A stretch of 32,288 nucleotides of DNA from Thermoprotei archaeon (GTDB lineage: Archaea; Thermoproteota; Thermoprotei; QMSL01; B3-G16), in contig JAGGXX010000049.1 of assembly GCA_021162845.1 (NCBI GenBank), positions 1-32,288 on the forward strand, given 5' to 3'. Shown here piece after piece: positions 1 through 7,744 of this stretch. Under the pieces are notes generated by a model. The model was not told where the DNA came from, searched no databases, and worked only from the letters and a program-made list of their open reading frames with translations. The position numbers and the translations under genes are program-made. The stretch's first letter is position 1. Every line of letters starts with the position of its first letter.

Positions 1-114
1 CCTATATAAACTTATCTTTAAACTAACAATTAATTTTATTATAAATAAATATTTATTGAAACTTTCAAATAAACTTAACTCGGACTAAGTTGTAAGAATT
101 GACAAGATATATTT
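1..114 (+). promoter_or_regulatory. AT-rich leader of the first methyltransferase gene
   Basis: This left-edge stretch is almost entirely A and T up to about base 75 and contains no usable reading frame. An AAATAAACT element near 67-76 lies about 40 bases before the ATG at 115 and could be its TATA box. Another AT-rich string (GATATATTTATG) runs directly into the start codon. No strong ribosome binding site precedes the ATG, so a short or absent leader is likely. The upstream neighbour lies outside the window. Confidence 0.4.
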
Positions 115-732
115 ATGTGCTCGTCCATTCAACCTCCCATGCTCGTCAGATGGAAAGAGATATACGAGTACTACCATGCCATGGACCAGAGTCCCTGGGG
201 AGATGAGCCGTCGCCCAGGATCTCTAGCCTATCCTCTTTACTAAAGGACGGCCTCGTGCTAGATATAGGCTGTGGTGATGGTAGGAACTCCATAAAGTTA
301 CTTCAGATGGGCTTCACGGTCTGCGCTATTGATGTAGTAGAAATAGCCCTTGCGAAACTTAGGAGTAAGGCTAAGAGAATGGGGTTAGAGAACGCTCTGC
401 ACACGCTTCTTCACGACGTACATCTAGGCCTGCCGTTCCGTGACTCAACTTTCGACTTAGTGGTGGACTCGTTTACATTCACCTTCATTAAGGAGAAGGA
501 GAGATATGTAGGGGAGGTGCGCAGAGTACTTAGGAAAGGAGGCATCTTCCTCTTGGAATTCAATATGCAACCGCACATACTATCTCATGAGGAGCTTATG
601 GAAATGGCATTTAGGTACATGCAGGGCTTTAAGGTGCTAAGAACATACACGTTCTATCACTCATGGGGATGCATCTCTAATGAAAGAGCAAGGGAGGTAC
701 CAGCCATAGCTCTTATGGCTGTAAGGAGCTAG
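115..732 (+). CDS. Class I SAM-dependent methyltransferase
   Basis: The 205-residue protein has the glycine-rich SAM-binding motif I (LVLDIGCGDGRNS) at about residues 47-60. An acidic strand end (CAIDVV) follows about 20 residues later, then LPFRDSTFDLVVDSF, and then a VRRVLRKGGIFLLEF strand. This is the order expected of a Rossmann-type methyltransferase (Methyltransf_11/25 type). These families transfer methyl groups to small molecules or proteins, and the substrate cannot be deduced here. The N-terminal 45 residues are aromatic and charged (WKEIYEYYHAMDQSPW), as in stand-alone small-molecule methyltransferases. The next ATG, at 139, is a possible alternative start. The stop codon interlocks with that of the convergent gene by 4 bases. 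Confidence 0.85.
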   Translation: MCSSIQPPMLVRWKEIYEYYHAMDQSPWGDEPSPRISSLSSLLKDGLVLDIGCGDGRNSIKLLQMGFTVCAIDVVEIALAKLRSKAKRMGLENALHTLLHDVHLGLPFRDSTFDLVVDSFTFTFIKEKERYVGEVRRVLRKGGIFLLEFNMQPHILSHEELMEMAFRYMQGFKVLRTYTFYHSWGCISNERAREVPAIALMAVRS

Positions 733-1463
733 GTATGCCTTCTTCTAGTTAACAAGTACGTTAGAATCATCATCCCTAGGACAAGAAGCGTGGCTAGTGC
801 TAAACGTTCCGCGCTAATATGACTTGATATGACTTCAACATCGTACTCAACTACGTTGTCCTCTATCGCGTATTCATGAGGTACCATAAGGACGAATATC
901 ATCTTATGAAGACCGCTTTTAGTAATCTTGAGAGGTAAGCTAAGCTCCGCTTCCTTAGATATGCTAAGGGATCTGGAGAATAGAAGTTCCTTATCCAGAT
1001 AAGCACTCAACGTGGCATTGACCGGAATCGAGGATGTAAGGCTTAAATTAGCCATTATCGTCATACCTTCACTAAACTTCCTCGGCATCGTCACCTTCAA
1101 GCTCGAATTAACACACGCCTCTACGAGCCTCGAGGCCTCGCATAATTGGCTTCCTTCATGCTTTATGATGAACCTAAGATCATAAAAGCCAGGCCTGGAG
1201 ATATTTACCACTACAGTATAGCTAGCTATCCCACTTAGAGGCCCTATGTCATAAACTCTGAGGAGGCTGTCATTCACATAGACGTATAACTCCGCTTCTT
1301 GAACCCCCGATGTCCTACTCGCGTTAATCACGAGGCGATACTCAGCTGGATGACAAGCTATTAACTTCTCGGGCCCCAATACATCGACTATATGAGCATC
1401 CGTGCCTCCTAATACGTTGGCCGTGATCTGAAGAAGCAGGAGAACCAGTAATAACGATAACAT
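729..1463 (-). CDS. Secreted, C-terminally membrane-anchored surface protein, function unknown
   Basis: The 244-residue protein starts with a hydrophobic signal segment (residues 1-20) and ends with one transmembrane helix (about 219-239) followed by Arg/His residues. The bulk should therefore face outside, with a short cytoplasmic tail. The middle is beta-rich and reads like two CARDB/Ig-like beta-sandwich domains. Six N-glycosylation sequons lie in the exposed part (N47, N64, N87, N119, N139, N149), which is dense for this length. Three cysteines (C37, C108, C117) lie in the first half. No catalytic motif is visible. It is the last gene of a minus-strand run after the two coiled-coil genes, 47 bases downstream of the nearer one, and may be their membrane partner. 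That link is inference. Confidence 0.65.
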   Translation of the reverse strand: MLSLLLVLLLLQITANVLGGTDAHIVDVLGPEKLIACHPAEYRLVINASRTSGVQEAELYVYVNDSLLRVYDIGPLSGIASYTVVVNISRPGFYDLRFIIKHEGSQLCEASRLVEACVNSSLKVTMPRKFSEGMTIMANLSLTSSIPVNATLSAYLDKELLFSRSLSISKEAELSLPLKITKSGLHKMIFVLMVPHEYAIEDNVVEYDVEVISSHISAERLALATLLVLGMMILTYLLTRRRHT

Positions 1464-1510
1464 AGCCTAGCCATGAATACCATATCGGTCTAGCTACTTA
1501 GCCTTACGTT

Positions 1511-2158
1511 TTACTGAGTGCCCTCGGCTTCCTCTCCACCGCCTTCCTCAGTCGCTTCTCCCTCGCCCTCAGTCTCGGTATGTACCTCAGCGGCCTTCTC
1601 CTGAGTAAGTAACTCGGTCTCCACTGGTTGCTGTACCCCTTGAAGAGCGGCTATCGTCTCCTCTAATATCCTCAATTGTTCTTCTAACTCCCCTCTTATC
1701 TTATTATAAACCTCGTCGAGTATCTTACCTTGTTCACGTAATTCCTCCAATCTAGCTATCTTGGCCTTAACCTCGTTTATGCTTAAACCCCCATAAGCCA
1801 GTCTGGCTTGAATAGCATGTGCGATGCAGGCTTTTTCCAATCGTTCAGTTCGCTCCTTAAGGGTCCTTAACTCACCCTCTACCTTAGCTATGTCCTCCTT
1901 AAGGCTCTCCGCCATTTTACTAAGGAGCTCATCGTCTATAAGGCCTATGTTGTACCTGATCATAAGCTCCTTTAGTTCCTCCTCATACTTATTTAAAAGA
2001 CCCTGTAGCTCTGAGATCTTGGAGGTAAGCTTATGCTTGTCTATCACCCATGAGTTTATTACCCGGTTCGCAGTCTGCCGATAACCGTTCCAGACCCTAT
2101 TGAGCTCCTCTACATCACCCTCATACTTGCTTAAGATATTCTCAATTTCAGTGGACAT
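1511..2158 (-). CDS. Coiled-coil protein with two SHOCT-like helical motifs, paralogue of the upstream gene
   Basis: The 215-residue protein is almost wholly helical. Residues 1-40 carry a W..Y...A..V..SW pattern, residues 40-115 are a heptad-type coiled coil, and residues 125-172 are a second helical unit. Two short segments resemble the SHOCT motif (turn with Gly, then I-D-x-x-hydrophobic and a charged helix): IGLIDDELLSKM at about 71-82 and QGKILDEVYNKIRGELEE at about 143-160. The last 35 residues are an acidic, Glu/Gly/Thr-rich, probably disordered tail. The upstream gene shares this whole architecture, 11 bases away. No signal peptide or membrane segment is seen. The function is unknown; scaffolding or oligomerisation is the most that can be inferred. 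Confidence 0.7.
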   Translation of the reverse strand: MSTEIENILSKYEGDVEELNRVWNGYRQTANRVINSWVIDKHKLTSKISELQGLLNKYEEELKELMIRYNIGLIDDELLSKMAESLKEDIAKVEGELRTLKERTERLEKACIAHAIQARLAYGGLSINEVKAKIARLEELREQGKILDEVYNKIRGELEEQLRILEETIAALQGVQQPVETELLTQEKAAEVHTETEGEGEATEEGGGEEAEGTQ

Positions 2159-2169
2159 ATTACCACCCC

Positions 2170-2901
2170 TTAACCATAATGTATCAGCATTTCGTAATCC
2201 TCTTCGAGCTCCTTCCTTATCTTCTCATATAGTTTCTTATCTATTTCGCCTCGTTTGTAGAGCTCGTCTAGCTTAAGAAGGCTAAGCTTGATCTTGCTCG
2301 GTGGGATCTTTAGTACCGAAGGCCTTATCCTCTTATAATGAATCACCAATAAGTCATCGACATGGTTTATTACACCTTCGAGCCGTTCTATATTGCTCTT
2401 TAGCTTCTCCACGATAGCCTGGAGTTCAGCCATTGTTCTCTGATATGTGGCTTCATCGATCATGCCTAGCGCCTTTCGCGTCTCCATTTCATTTAGTATG
2501 GTCTCGTACCCTTCATACTCCTTATTGAGGCTAGCTAATCGCCTCTCCAGTTCGCGCCTGTAATTCTGCCATGCGTCGACGACTCTCTTCGCTGCCTCCT
2601 CATAAGCGCTCCAGAGCTTCTCCAAGTTATGCGCTTCATTTTCGAACTCCTCGATCCTATCCTCAATGCTCAGCTCTCTCCTAATAGCGGGTGCTTCAGG
2701 CTTCGCTATGGCTTCCTCTTTCTTTTCTTCCTCTTCCAGAGCAACCTCTCTTCTACTCGGTGGCGCCTCCTCTCTCTTGTAGAATGGACATTCCTCATAG
2801 TTAGATAGACACGGCGCTAGGAATGGATTAACGGTGGTACCGATCCTCGTACATATATATTCCTCCTCACTCCTCTTCCTTAAGTGTGGACATACGCTCA
2901 T
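2170..2901 (-). CDS. Coiled-coil/SHOCT-like protein with an N-terminal four-cysteine cluster
   Basis: The 243-residue protein has an N-terminal cysteine cluster (C4, C17, C31, C38, with CPHL and CPFY flanks) that could bind zinc or an Fe-S centre. A charged linker (about 43-78) follows, and then the same helical body as its downstream neighbour: LW..Y..AAKRVVDAW at about 95-111, a coiled coil, LGMIDEATYQRTMAEL at about 145-160, and RGEIDKKLYEKIRKELEE at about 217-234. The last segment is the best SHOCT-like match of the four in the pair. An AGGAG lies about 6 bases before the ATG, and a TTAAATTA box lies roughly 35 bases upstream. I do not recognise a named family. Duplication within the operon followed by gain or loss of the Cys module is inferred. 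Confidence 0.7.
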   Translation of the reverse strand: MSVCPHLRKRSEEEYICTRIGTTVNPFLAPCLSNYEECPFYKREEAPPSRREVALEEEEKKEEAIAKPEAPAIRRELSIEDRIEEFENEAHNLEKLWSAYEEAAKRVVDAWQNYRRELERRLASLNKEYEGYETILNEMETRKALGMIDEATYQRTMAELQAIVEKLKSNIERLEGVINHVDDLLVIHYKRIRPSVLKIPPSKIKLSLLKLDELYKRGEIDKKLYEKIRKELEEDYEMLIHYG

Positions 2902-3080
2902 GGTCTTCTCCTATTCTCATAAACGTACATGCACTAATTTAACGCTAACTATGGCCTATCTTCTTCAAGGCATATGTTAGTCCGCGCCGGGGTCTCGGCC
3001 CATCATTAGTTAATCTCGAGATGCGATTATCGAAAGGGATAGAAGGCAATTCCAAAGGGCTTATTCTCGAGGTTTCCTCG

Positions 3081-3536
3081 TTACAACTTCATGTGATTCC
3101 TCCATATGGTCACGGCTTTAGGAACTAAATCCTCTATGAAATGCCCTCCCTTTTCTATACCCTCACAAGTCATATCTAAGTAGACGTAGACCTCTAGGCC
3201 ATCTTCACACTCGTATAATGCTTCGCTCTTTTCGCTTTTCCTTAGGGGCCTTAACTTTATGTAAAATGGATATATCCTACAGACGAATGGTCTTTCGGGA
3301 TATATGGTACAGTACGCCCTACCGTTGCGTCTCTCCAGGAATATGCAGTCTCCGTTAAATTTCGAAATAAGGAGGAATTTGCCCCCCTTATTCACGACCA
3401 CGGGCCCATATTTCCTAGTTATGTTAAAGGCCTCGCCTAATGTCAGTGGTATGCTGAATATGTTGCAGCACTTTCCGCATCTTATGCACCTCCAAGTTCG
3501 AACCTCCTTCCATGGCACATATTTATGCCCCTCCAT
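3081..3536 (-). CDS. YkgJ-family cysteine-cluster protein
   Basis: The product, about 151 residues, has the YkgJ signature: an N-terminal RCIRCGKCCN block, then GDCIFLERRNGRAYCTIY and PFVCRIYPFYI, with further Cys in YECEDG and DMTCEG. The family (YkgJ/FliB-like, formerly UPF0153) coordinates zinc or an Fe-S cluster, and most members have no proven reaction; some relatives are tied to protein lysine methylation. An open start GTG at 3539 exists, but a GGGAGGG sits 4-5 bases before the ATG at 3536, so ATG is preferred. The gene lies upstream of the Cys-cluster coiled-coil gene on the same strand, but 180 bases separate them, so cotranscription is uncertain. Confidence 0.8.
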   Translation of the reverse strand: MEGHKYVPWKEVRTWRCIRCGKCCNIFSIPLTLGEAFNITRKYGPVVVNKGGKFLLISKFNGDCIFLERRNGRAYCTIYPERPFVCRIYPFYIKLRPLRKSEKSEALYECEDGLEVYVYLDMTCEGIEKGGHFIEDLVPKAVTIWRNHMKL

Positions 3537-3671
3537 CACGCCCTCCCTCGCCTAGTGGAGGTGCTTCATGCCCTTAAGCATTAAGTACCTTTCCCTGCGT
3601 TAAACTTTTTCCTTAATTCCTAACTTCCCTAAAGAGGAAAAGATTTTATCCCTCCGACGTTCAGTCTAATA

Positions 3672-3722
3672 CGTGGACCTACCGACGCCCCCAGAGTTGG
3701 GGAGGGATGAGTAAGGTCCGAG
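3672..3722 (+). ncRNA. Candidate small structured RNA upstream of the metal-transporter operon
   Basis: The 260-base gap between the YkgJ gene and the binding-protein gene contains a compact folded element. An outer stem pairs GGACCT (3675-3680) with AGGTCC (3714-3719). An inner GC-rich hairpin pairs CCCCA (3689-3693) with TGGGG (3698-3702) around GAGT. A TATA-like GATTTTAT at about 3642-3648 lies some 25-30 bases before the outer stem, the right distance for a transcript starting near 3672. It resembles no RNA family that I recognise. It precedes the promoter/operator of the transporter operon, so it is unlikely to be that operon's riboswitch. Confidence 0.3.
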
Positions 3723-3736
3723 TCACTCCCGGCTTC

Positions 3737-3768
3737 ATTAAAATTTTCGGTATACCGAAAATTTTAAT
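3737..3768. promoter_or_regulatory. Perfect 32-bp palindrome, probable operator of the metal ABC operon
   Basis: The left arm ATTAAAATTTTCGGTA (3737-3752) is followed directly by its exact reverse complement (3753-3768). The AT-rich right arm (ATTTTAAT, 3761-3768) lies about 35-40 bases before the start codon at 3802, where an archaeal TATA box would be expected, so a bound dimer would block transcription. Its place before a Zn/Mn/Fe-type uptake operon suggests a metal-responsive repressor such as a DtxR/MntR or Fur-like protein. The regulator is not in the window. The palindrome is seen; its role is inferred. Confidence 0.65.
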
Positions 3769-3801
3769 ATCGCTTGCTCGTCATTGTGATAGGATTATGC
3801 T

Positions 3802-4794
3802 ATGACCAGCATCGCGCTGTTGTGCATGATACTTCTTCTCTTAACATGGAATCTGCATATGGTCTCCGACCTCCCCGATGAAAGGATCCTAGTAGTGACT
3901 ACCATAAACGTGCTGGCTGACATCGCTAGACAAATAGGAGGGGAAAGGGTATACGTTCGGAGTATAGTCACCGGTATGGAGAACCCGCATACATACAGCC
4001 TTAAACCCAGCGACAAACTCCTACTTAAAGAAGCAGATATCTACGTAGAGATAGGGAAACCTCTTGAGGGCTTCAGGGATGAGCTGCTAAGTGGGATAGA
4101 CCTAAGCAAGAAGCACATCATCACATGTCTTAAGCTACCGGGCATAGTGATCCTGCCAGGCGGTAACCCGCACATCTGGTTAGACCCGAGAAATGCCCTT
4201 ATAATAGCTAAGGCGATCAGGGATCAGCTAATCCAACTTGATCCTGAGCATTCCGATTACTACGAGCTTAGATATCAAGAGTTCGAAAGAAGGATATTTA
4301 ATCTAAGAAGGTACATAGGGAGCCGTGCCAAAGATATAGCTGGTAAGGGGATAATCTTAGCGGCGCCAGCACCTGAACCGCTTGCCATCTACATGAACCT
4401 TACGGTGGTCGATGTCCTTATCAAGACCCCTGGACGACAGCCAACCCCAAAGGAGGTAGCCCTTATCGAGGAGAAGATCAGGGAGGGAAAGGTAAGGGCC
4501 TTAGTTGAAGTAGCTGTCCTTAAAATCCCCGTGATGAGGAGGATATCTGAGGATACCGGCATACCTACCGTAAAGTTCACGCCGTTGCTCATGCCTGAGA
4601 GGGGGATCTGCGACTATTTTGATCTCCTAAGGTATGATGTCGATGTGCTGGTGGATGCTCTGGAGTATACCGGCCGATCAATTTCACAAGCGGAGGACGT
4701 TAACCAACTCACGATGTTAATCCTCTTAGCAGTCTCCATCTGTGAAGCATTAAGCTTACTATACTTAGGGGTGAGGCTTCTTGTACGCCGTTGA
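3802..4794 (+). CDS. Metal-binding protein of a Zn/Mn/Fe-type ABC transporter (ZnuA/TroA/PsaA family)
   Basis: The 330-residue protein captures divalent metal outside the cell. Residues 1-20 form a signal or anchor segment. The cluster A-I fold is marked by VVTTINVLADIARQIGG, GMENPHTY (His63) and NPHIWLDPRNA (His124). At the third ligand position it has Glu192 (EPLAIY), matching the His-His-Glu pattern of Mn/Fe-type PsaA rather than the third His of ZnuA. The usual fourth Asp seems replaced (FTPLLM, about 259-264). A second transmembrane helix at 303-326 tethers the C-terminus to the membrane, as in several archaeal binding proteins. GTGAT lies upstream as a weak ribosome site. The 3' end overlaps the ATPase gene by 14 bases. 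Metal specificity is uncertain. Confidence 0.9.
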   Translation: MTSIALLCMILLLLTWNLHMVSDLPDERILVVTTINVLADIARQIGGERVYVRSIVTGMENPHTYSLKPSDKLLLKEADIYVEIGKPLEGFRDELLSGIDLSKKHIITCLKLPGIVILPGGNPHIWLDPRNALIIAKAIRDQLIQLDPEHSDYYELRYQEFERRIFNLRRYIGSRAKDIAGKGIILAAPAPEPLAIYMNLTVVDVLIKTPGRQPTPKEVALIEEKIREGKVRALVEVAVLKIPVMRRISEDTGIPTVKFTPLLMPERGICDYFDLLRYDVDVLVDALEYTGRSISQAEDVNQLTMLILLAVSICEALSLLYLGVRLLVRR

Positions 4795-5524
4795 GATGAA
4801 TGACGTCACGATATACTATGGGATGCATCCCGCTCTCGAAGGAATATCCTTTAGCCTAGATAAGGGCTCCTTCTTAGCGATCATGGGGCCTAATGGGGCA
4901 GGAAAGACAACGCTCCTTAAAGCCATATTAGGTATGGCTCCTCTTGTAAAAGGCCATGTTCGAGTTATGGGGATCGACGTCTATGAACATCCCCTTCGAG
5001 CACGCAAGCTTATAGGTTATGTGCCTCAGAAGGAGAGCATAGATGCCACAGTTCCCGTATTAGTTAGAGACGTGGTACTCATGGGACGTTTTAGCCGTAT
5101 CGGCCTCTTTCGCAGGCCCTCGAAGATCGATGAGAGAAAGGCGATGGACGCGCTTGATATGGTCGGATTGGCTGATCTCTGGGATGCTCCATTCATCCAC
5201 CTCTCAGGCGGTCAACAGCAGAGGGTGCTCATAGCCCGTGCCTTAGCTCAAGAGCCGGAGCTCTTACTCCTAGATGAGCCCTTCTCCCAGGTGGATTACC
5301 CATCTCAGAGAATCATAGCTAAGGTCCTGAGGGATTTAAGGGAGGAGGGCGTGACCATAATAACTGTGATCCACAATATAGGCATAATGCTTGAATACAT
5401 AGATTCGGTCTTACTCTTGAACAGGAAGGTCATAGCGTATGGGAGACCGGAAGACGTGTTGAGAGGAGAGGTTTTAAGAAGGGCATATGAAAAGGGCATA
5501 ACGTTCATCCCGTTAAGGAGGTGA
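4781..5524 (+). CDS. Metal ABC transporter ATP-binding protein (ZnuC/MntB-like)
   Basis: The 247-residue ATPase has all the expected motifs: Walker A GPNGAGKTT at about 36-44, Q-loop VPQKE, signature LSGGQQQR at about 141-148, Walker B LLLLDEPFSQVD, and the switch His in VIHNIG. It powers import by the adjacent permease, at the inner face of the membrane. The start is TTG at 4781, placed 5-6 bases after GGTGAGG (4770-4776); the internal ATG at 4796 lacks such spacing. The gene begins inside the end of the binding-protein gene and its stop codon lies in the ribosome site of the permease gene, so the three are translationally coupled. Confidence 0.93.
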   Translation: MYAVEMNDVTIYYGMHPALEGISFSLDKGSFLAIMGPNGAGKTTLLKAILGMAPLVKGHVRVMGIDVYEHPLRARKLIGYVPQKESIDATVPVLVRDVVLMGRFSRIGLFRRPSKIDERKAMDALDMVGLADLWDAPFIHLSGGQQQRVLIARALAQEPELLLLDEPFSQVDYPSQRIIAKVLRDLREEGVTIITVIHNIGIMLEYIDSVLLLNRKVIAYGRPEDVLRGEVLRRAYEKGITFIPLRR

Positions 5525-5529
5525 TGATC

Positions 5530-6387
5530 ATGTGGTTACCCCTTTTCCTAGTTTACGGTCTTTTGGCTGCCCTGCTTTCAGGCCTCTTATGCTCTTCAGT
5601 CGGTACATTCATAGTCCTTAGGGGCCTCGCCTTCATGAGTGCTGGCATAGCCCATGCGGCTTTAGCAGGTGCAGCATTAGCGCTTCTTCTAGGTCAGACT
5701 GAGCCCTGGGCAATCCTCTCCTTAGCTTTCCTCTTCGCTTTACCGCTAGCTCTCTTTGCGGGCTATGTGGGCGAAAAGGGCTTACGGATGGACATAGCCA
5801 TAGGAGTTATGTTCGCGTTAGATATGGGACTAGCCGTTCTCTTCATAGGCATGTTAAAGGAGTACACCGTGGAGGCTTGGAGCTTGATCTTCGGTGATGT
5901 CTTAGGTGTTACCTTTGAGGAACTAGTTCTCATGCTCATCTCGATCCTTATAGTAAATTCCATCATGATCCTATTATATAAGGAATTCAAGTTCGTGACG
6001 TTCGACTATGAGGGAGCGGTCGCTAATGGCATCCATGCCCGTATGGCGCACTATCTAATGATGTTCATCATAGCTCTGACTATAGTAACGGTGCTAAAGA
6101 GCGTAGGTGCTTTGCTCGTCTTCGCCTTAACGGTAGGGCCTCCCTTCGCGGCTTACGAATTGACACATAATATGGATTATATGATTATTGCATCCTCAGC
6201 TATAGGCATGATTTCGGGTTTAACGGGCTTTCTACTAGCGTTATACGCGGACTTACCTGCCAGTGCTGTTATAGCCTTAGTGGCTACGGGTATAGCCTCG
6301 ATATCGCTTTTGATCTCACCTAGAAGGAGAAAGTGCTGCAGGGTATTGATAGGACGTGTCAGGATGCTCAAGGAGAAAAGACCTTAG
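5530..6387 (+). CDS. Metal ABC transporter permease (ZnuB/MntC-like, ABC-3 family)
   Basis: This very hydrophobic protein of about 285 residues has 8 or 9 predicted membrane helices. It carries ABC-3 family features: CSSVGTFIVLRGLAFMSAGIAHAALAG near the N-terminus, LIFGDVLGV in the middle, and KSVGALLVFALTVGPPFAA, the typical helix that follows the region contacting the ATPase. It forms the channel of the importer. A near-perfect GGAGGTGAT (5517-5525) lies 4 bases before ATG 5530, so that start is preferred to the in-frame GTG 5521 and ATG 5524, which overlap the ribosome site. The C-terminal tail is basic. The stop overlaps the stop of the convergent phosphohexomutase gene by 4 bases. Confidence 0.92.
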   Translation: MWLPLFLVYGLLAALLSGLLCSSVGTFIVLRGLAFMSAGIAHAALAGAALALLLGQTEPWAILSLAFLFALPLALFAGYVGEKGLRMDIAIGVMFALDMGLAVLFIGMLKEYTVEAWSLIFGDVLGVTFEELVLMLISILIVNSIMILLYKEFKFVTFDYEGAVANGIHARMAHYLMMFIIALTIVTVLKSVGALLVFALTVGPPFAAYELTHNMDYMIIASSAIGMISGLTGFLLALYADLPASAVIALVATGIASISLLISPRRRKCCRVLIGRVRMLKEKRP

Positions 6388-7727
6388 CGTGCCATCTCCC
6401 TCATGATATCCCTCACTAGCTTTACACCCCATCTCTTGAGTTCTTTAACTCGTTCTTCATCTATAGCCTCACCAATCACCCTCATGTAAGGCTCGGTCCT
6501 CGAGGGACGGAAGAGAACCCACCCTTCATCTAAGCTAACCTTTATCCCATCCAGTACCTCGACCTCGAAGGAATTGGCTAAATCCTTGTATATGCGGGTG
6601 GTTAACCTCTCAGCGTCAGTGTCCAGAGGTATTTTCTCATGGAAGCTATAATATCGTGGATACTCCTCTAGCTTCTCTCCTAGATCTATCCTCTCCCTTG
6701 CTAAGAACTCGAGTATCATGAGGGAGGTCAATATCCCATCTCTGGTGGGATTCAGCCTTAGGAATATAACGCCAGCCGAACTTCCCTCTCCACCTATTAA
6801 GGCTCCTTTGTGCCTCATTTCCTCAAGTACGTACACCTCCCCTATCTTCGAATAAATGACCTTACATCCCAAACTCTCCGCTACATCCCTTACCATGTTC
6901 GATGTCGCGAAATTTACGACTACAAATCCCTTGTAACCATACTTATCATGGAAGCTCTCTAGGGCGAGGGCAAGGGTATAATTTGGATCTAATGCCCCCC
7001 TCCTCGGATCAAGGATCACGAGCCTGTCACCATCACAGTCGTGGGCAAAGCCTATGTCGCATGTACGTAGGATCCTATGCAGGTAAGCTAACGTCTCCTG
7101 ACTAGGCTCATAATGCCTGAAACTCATGTAAGGGCATGTGTTCACACTTACTACCTTACATCCCACCTCCCTAAGCACCCTTGGTGTTACATGAGAGGCC
7201 GCCCCTGCTGCGGGATCGACCAACACCTTAAGCCCCCTCTTCCTTATTACCTCACAGTCAACTACTCCCTTGAGGAACTGCACGTACCTCTCGATGATAT
7301 CCACTACTACCGCTTTGCCACCCGATTTCCAGCCACATCTTACTTCTCTGAGCGTATCTATTATCTTCTTCATGACCTCGTCTTTAATGAACGTGCCTTC
7401 CTCATTAGCCATCTTAAGAGCATTCCACATCACGGGGTTATGAGAGCCCGTTATGACTATCGCGCCATCCAGCCCTAGTTCCCTTACCGCGAAGAACGCG
7501 GTTGGAGTCGGGACTATGCCAGCGCGGAATACCTTAACGCCCTCGCTCAATAAGCCTGAAACCACGCTCAATTCCAGTAGTGGACTTGTCGATCTGGTAT
7601 CCCGTCCTACCAGTACAGCATCAGGGTTAAGGGCCCTAGCATATGCTACCGCTGCCCTTAACGCTATCTCCGGTGTGAGCCATTCTGGCGCTATCCCTCT
7701 TAGTCCGGAGCTGGAGAATATCAGCAT
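6384..7727 (-). CDS. Alpha-D-phosphohexomutase (phosphoglucosamine/phosphomannomutase family)
   Basis: The 447-residue enzyme interconverts hexose 1- and 6-phosphates through a phosphoserine. The four family loops are present: TGSHNP with catalytic Ser95, the metal loop DCDGDR (Asp230, Asp232, Asp234), the sugar-recognition loop GGEGSSAG (about 313-320), and the phosphate loop RPSRTEPYMRV near the C-terminus. Length is normal. The specificity (glucosamine, mannose or glucose phosphate) is not fixed by these motifs, although GEGS is common in archaeal phosphoglucosamine and bifunctional mutases. It likely feeds nucleotide-sugar synthesis for glycans. It is transcribed away from the ferredoxin gene and converges on the permease gene. 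Confidence 0.92.
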   Translation of the reverse strand: MLIFSSSGLRGIAPEWLTPEIALRAAVAYARALNPDAVLVGRDTRSTSPLLELSVVSGLLSEGVKVFRAGIVPTPTAFFAVRELGLDGAIVITGSHNPVMWNALKMANEEGTFIKDEVMKKIIDTLREVRCGWKSGGKAVVVDIIERYVQFLKGVVDCEVIRKRGLKVLVDPAAGAASHVTPRVLREVGCKVVSVNTCPYMSFRHYEPSQETLAYLHRILRTCDIGFAHDCDGDRLVILDPRRGALDPNYTLALALESFHDKYGYKGFVVVNFATSNMVRDVAESLGCKVIYSKIGEVYVLEEMRHKGALIGGEGSSAGVIFLRLNPTRDGILTSLMILEFLARERIDLGEKLEEYPRYYSFHEKIPLDTDAERLTTRIYKDLANSFEVEVLDGIKVSLDEGWVLFRPSRTEPYMRVIGEAIDEERVKELKRWGVKLVRDIMREMAR

Positions 7728-7744
7728 ATGGATCAGCTCTTCGT

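Noticed and set aside
2902-3080. tRNA or structured RNA in the gap between the YkgJ and coiled-coil genes
   Set aside because: No T-loop consensus or cloverleaf pairing was found; the GC-rich patch near 2985-3000 forms no convincing stem.
7113-7478. Open frame of 121 codons on the plus strand
   Set aside because: It lies wholly opposite the phosphohexomutase coding sequence, has no family features and no ribosome site; a shadow frame.
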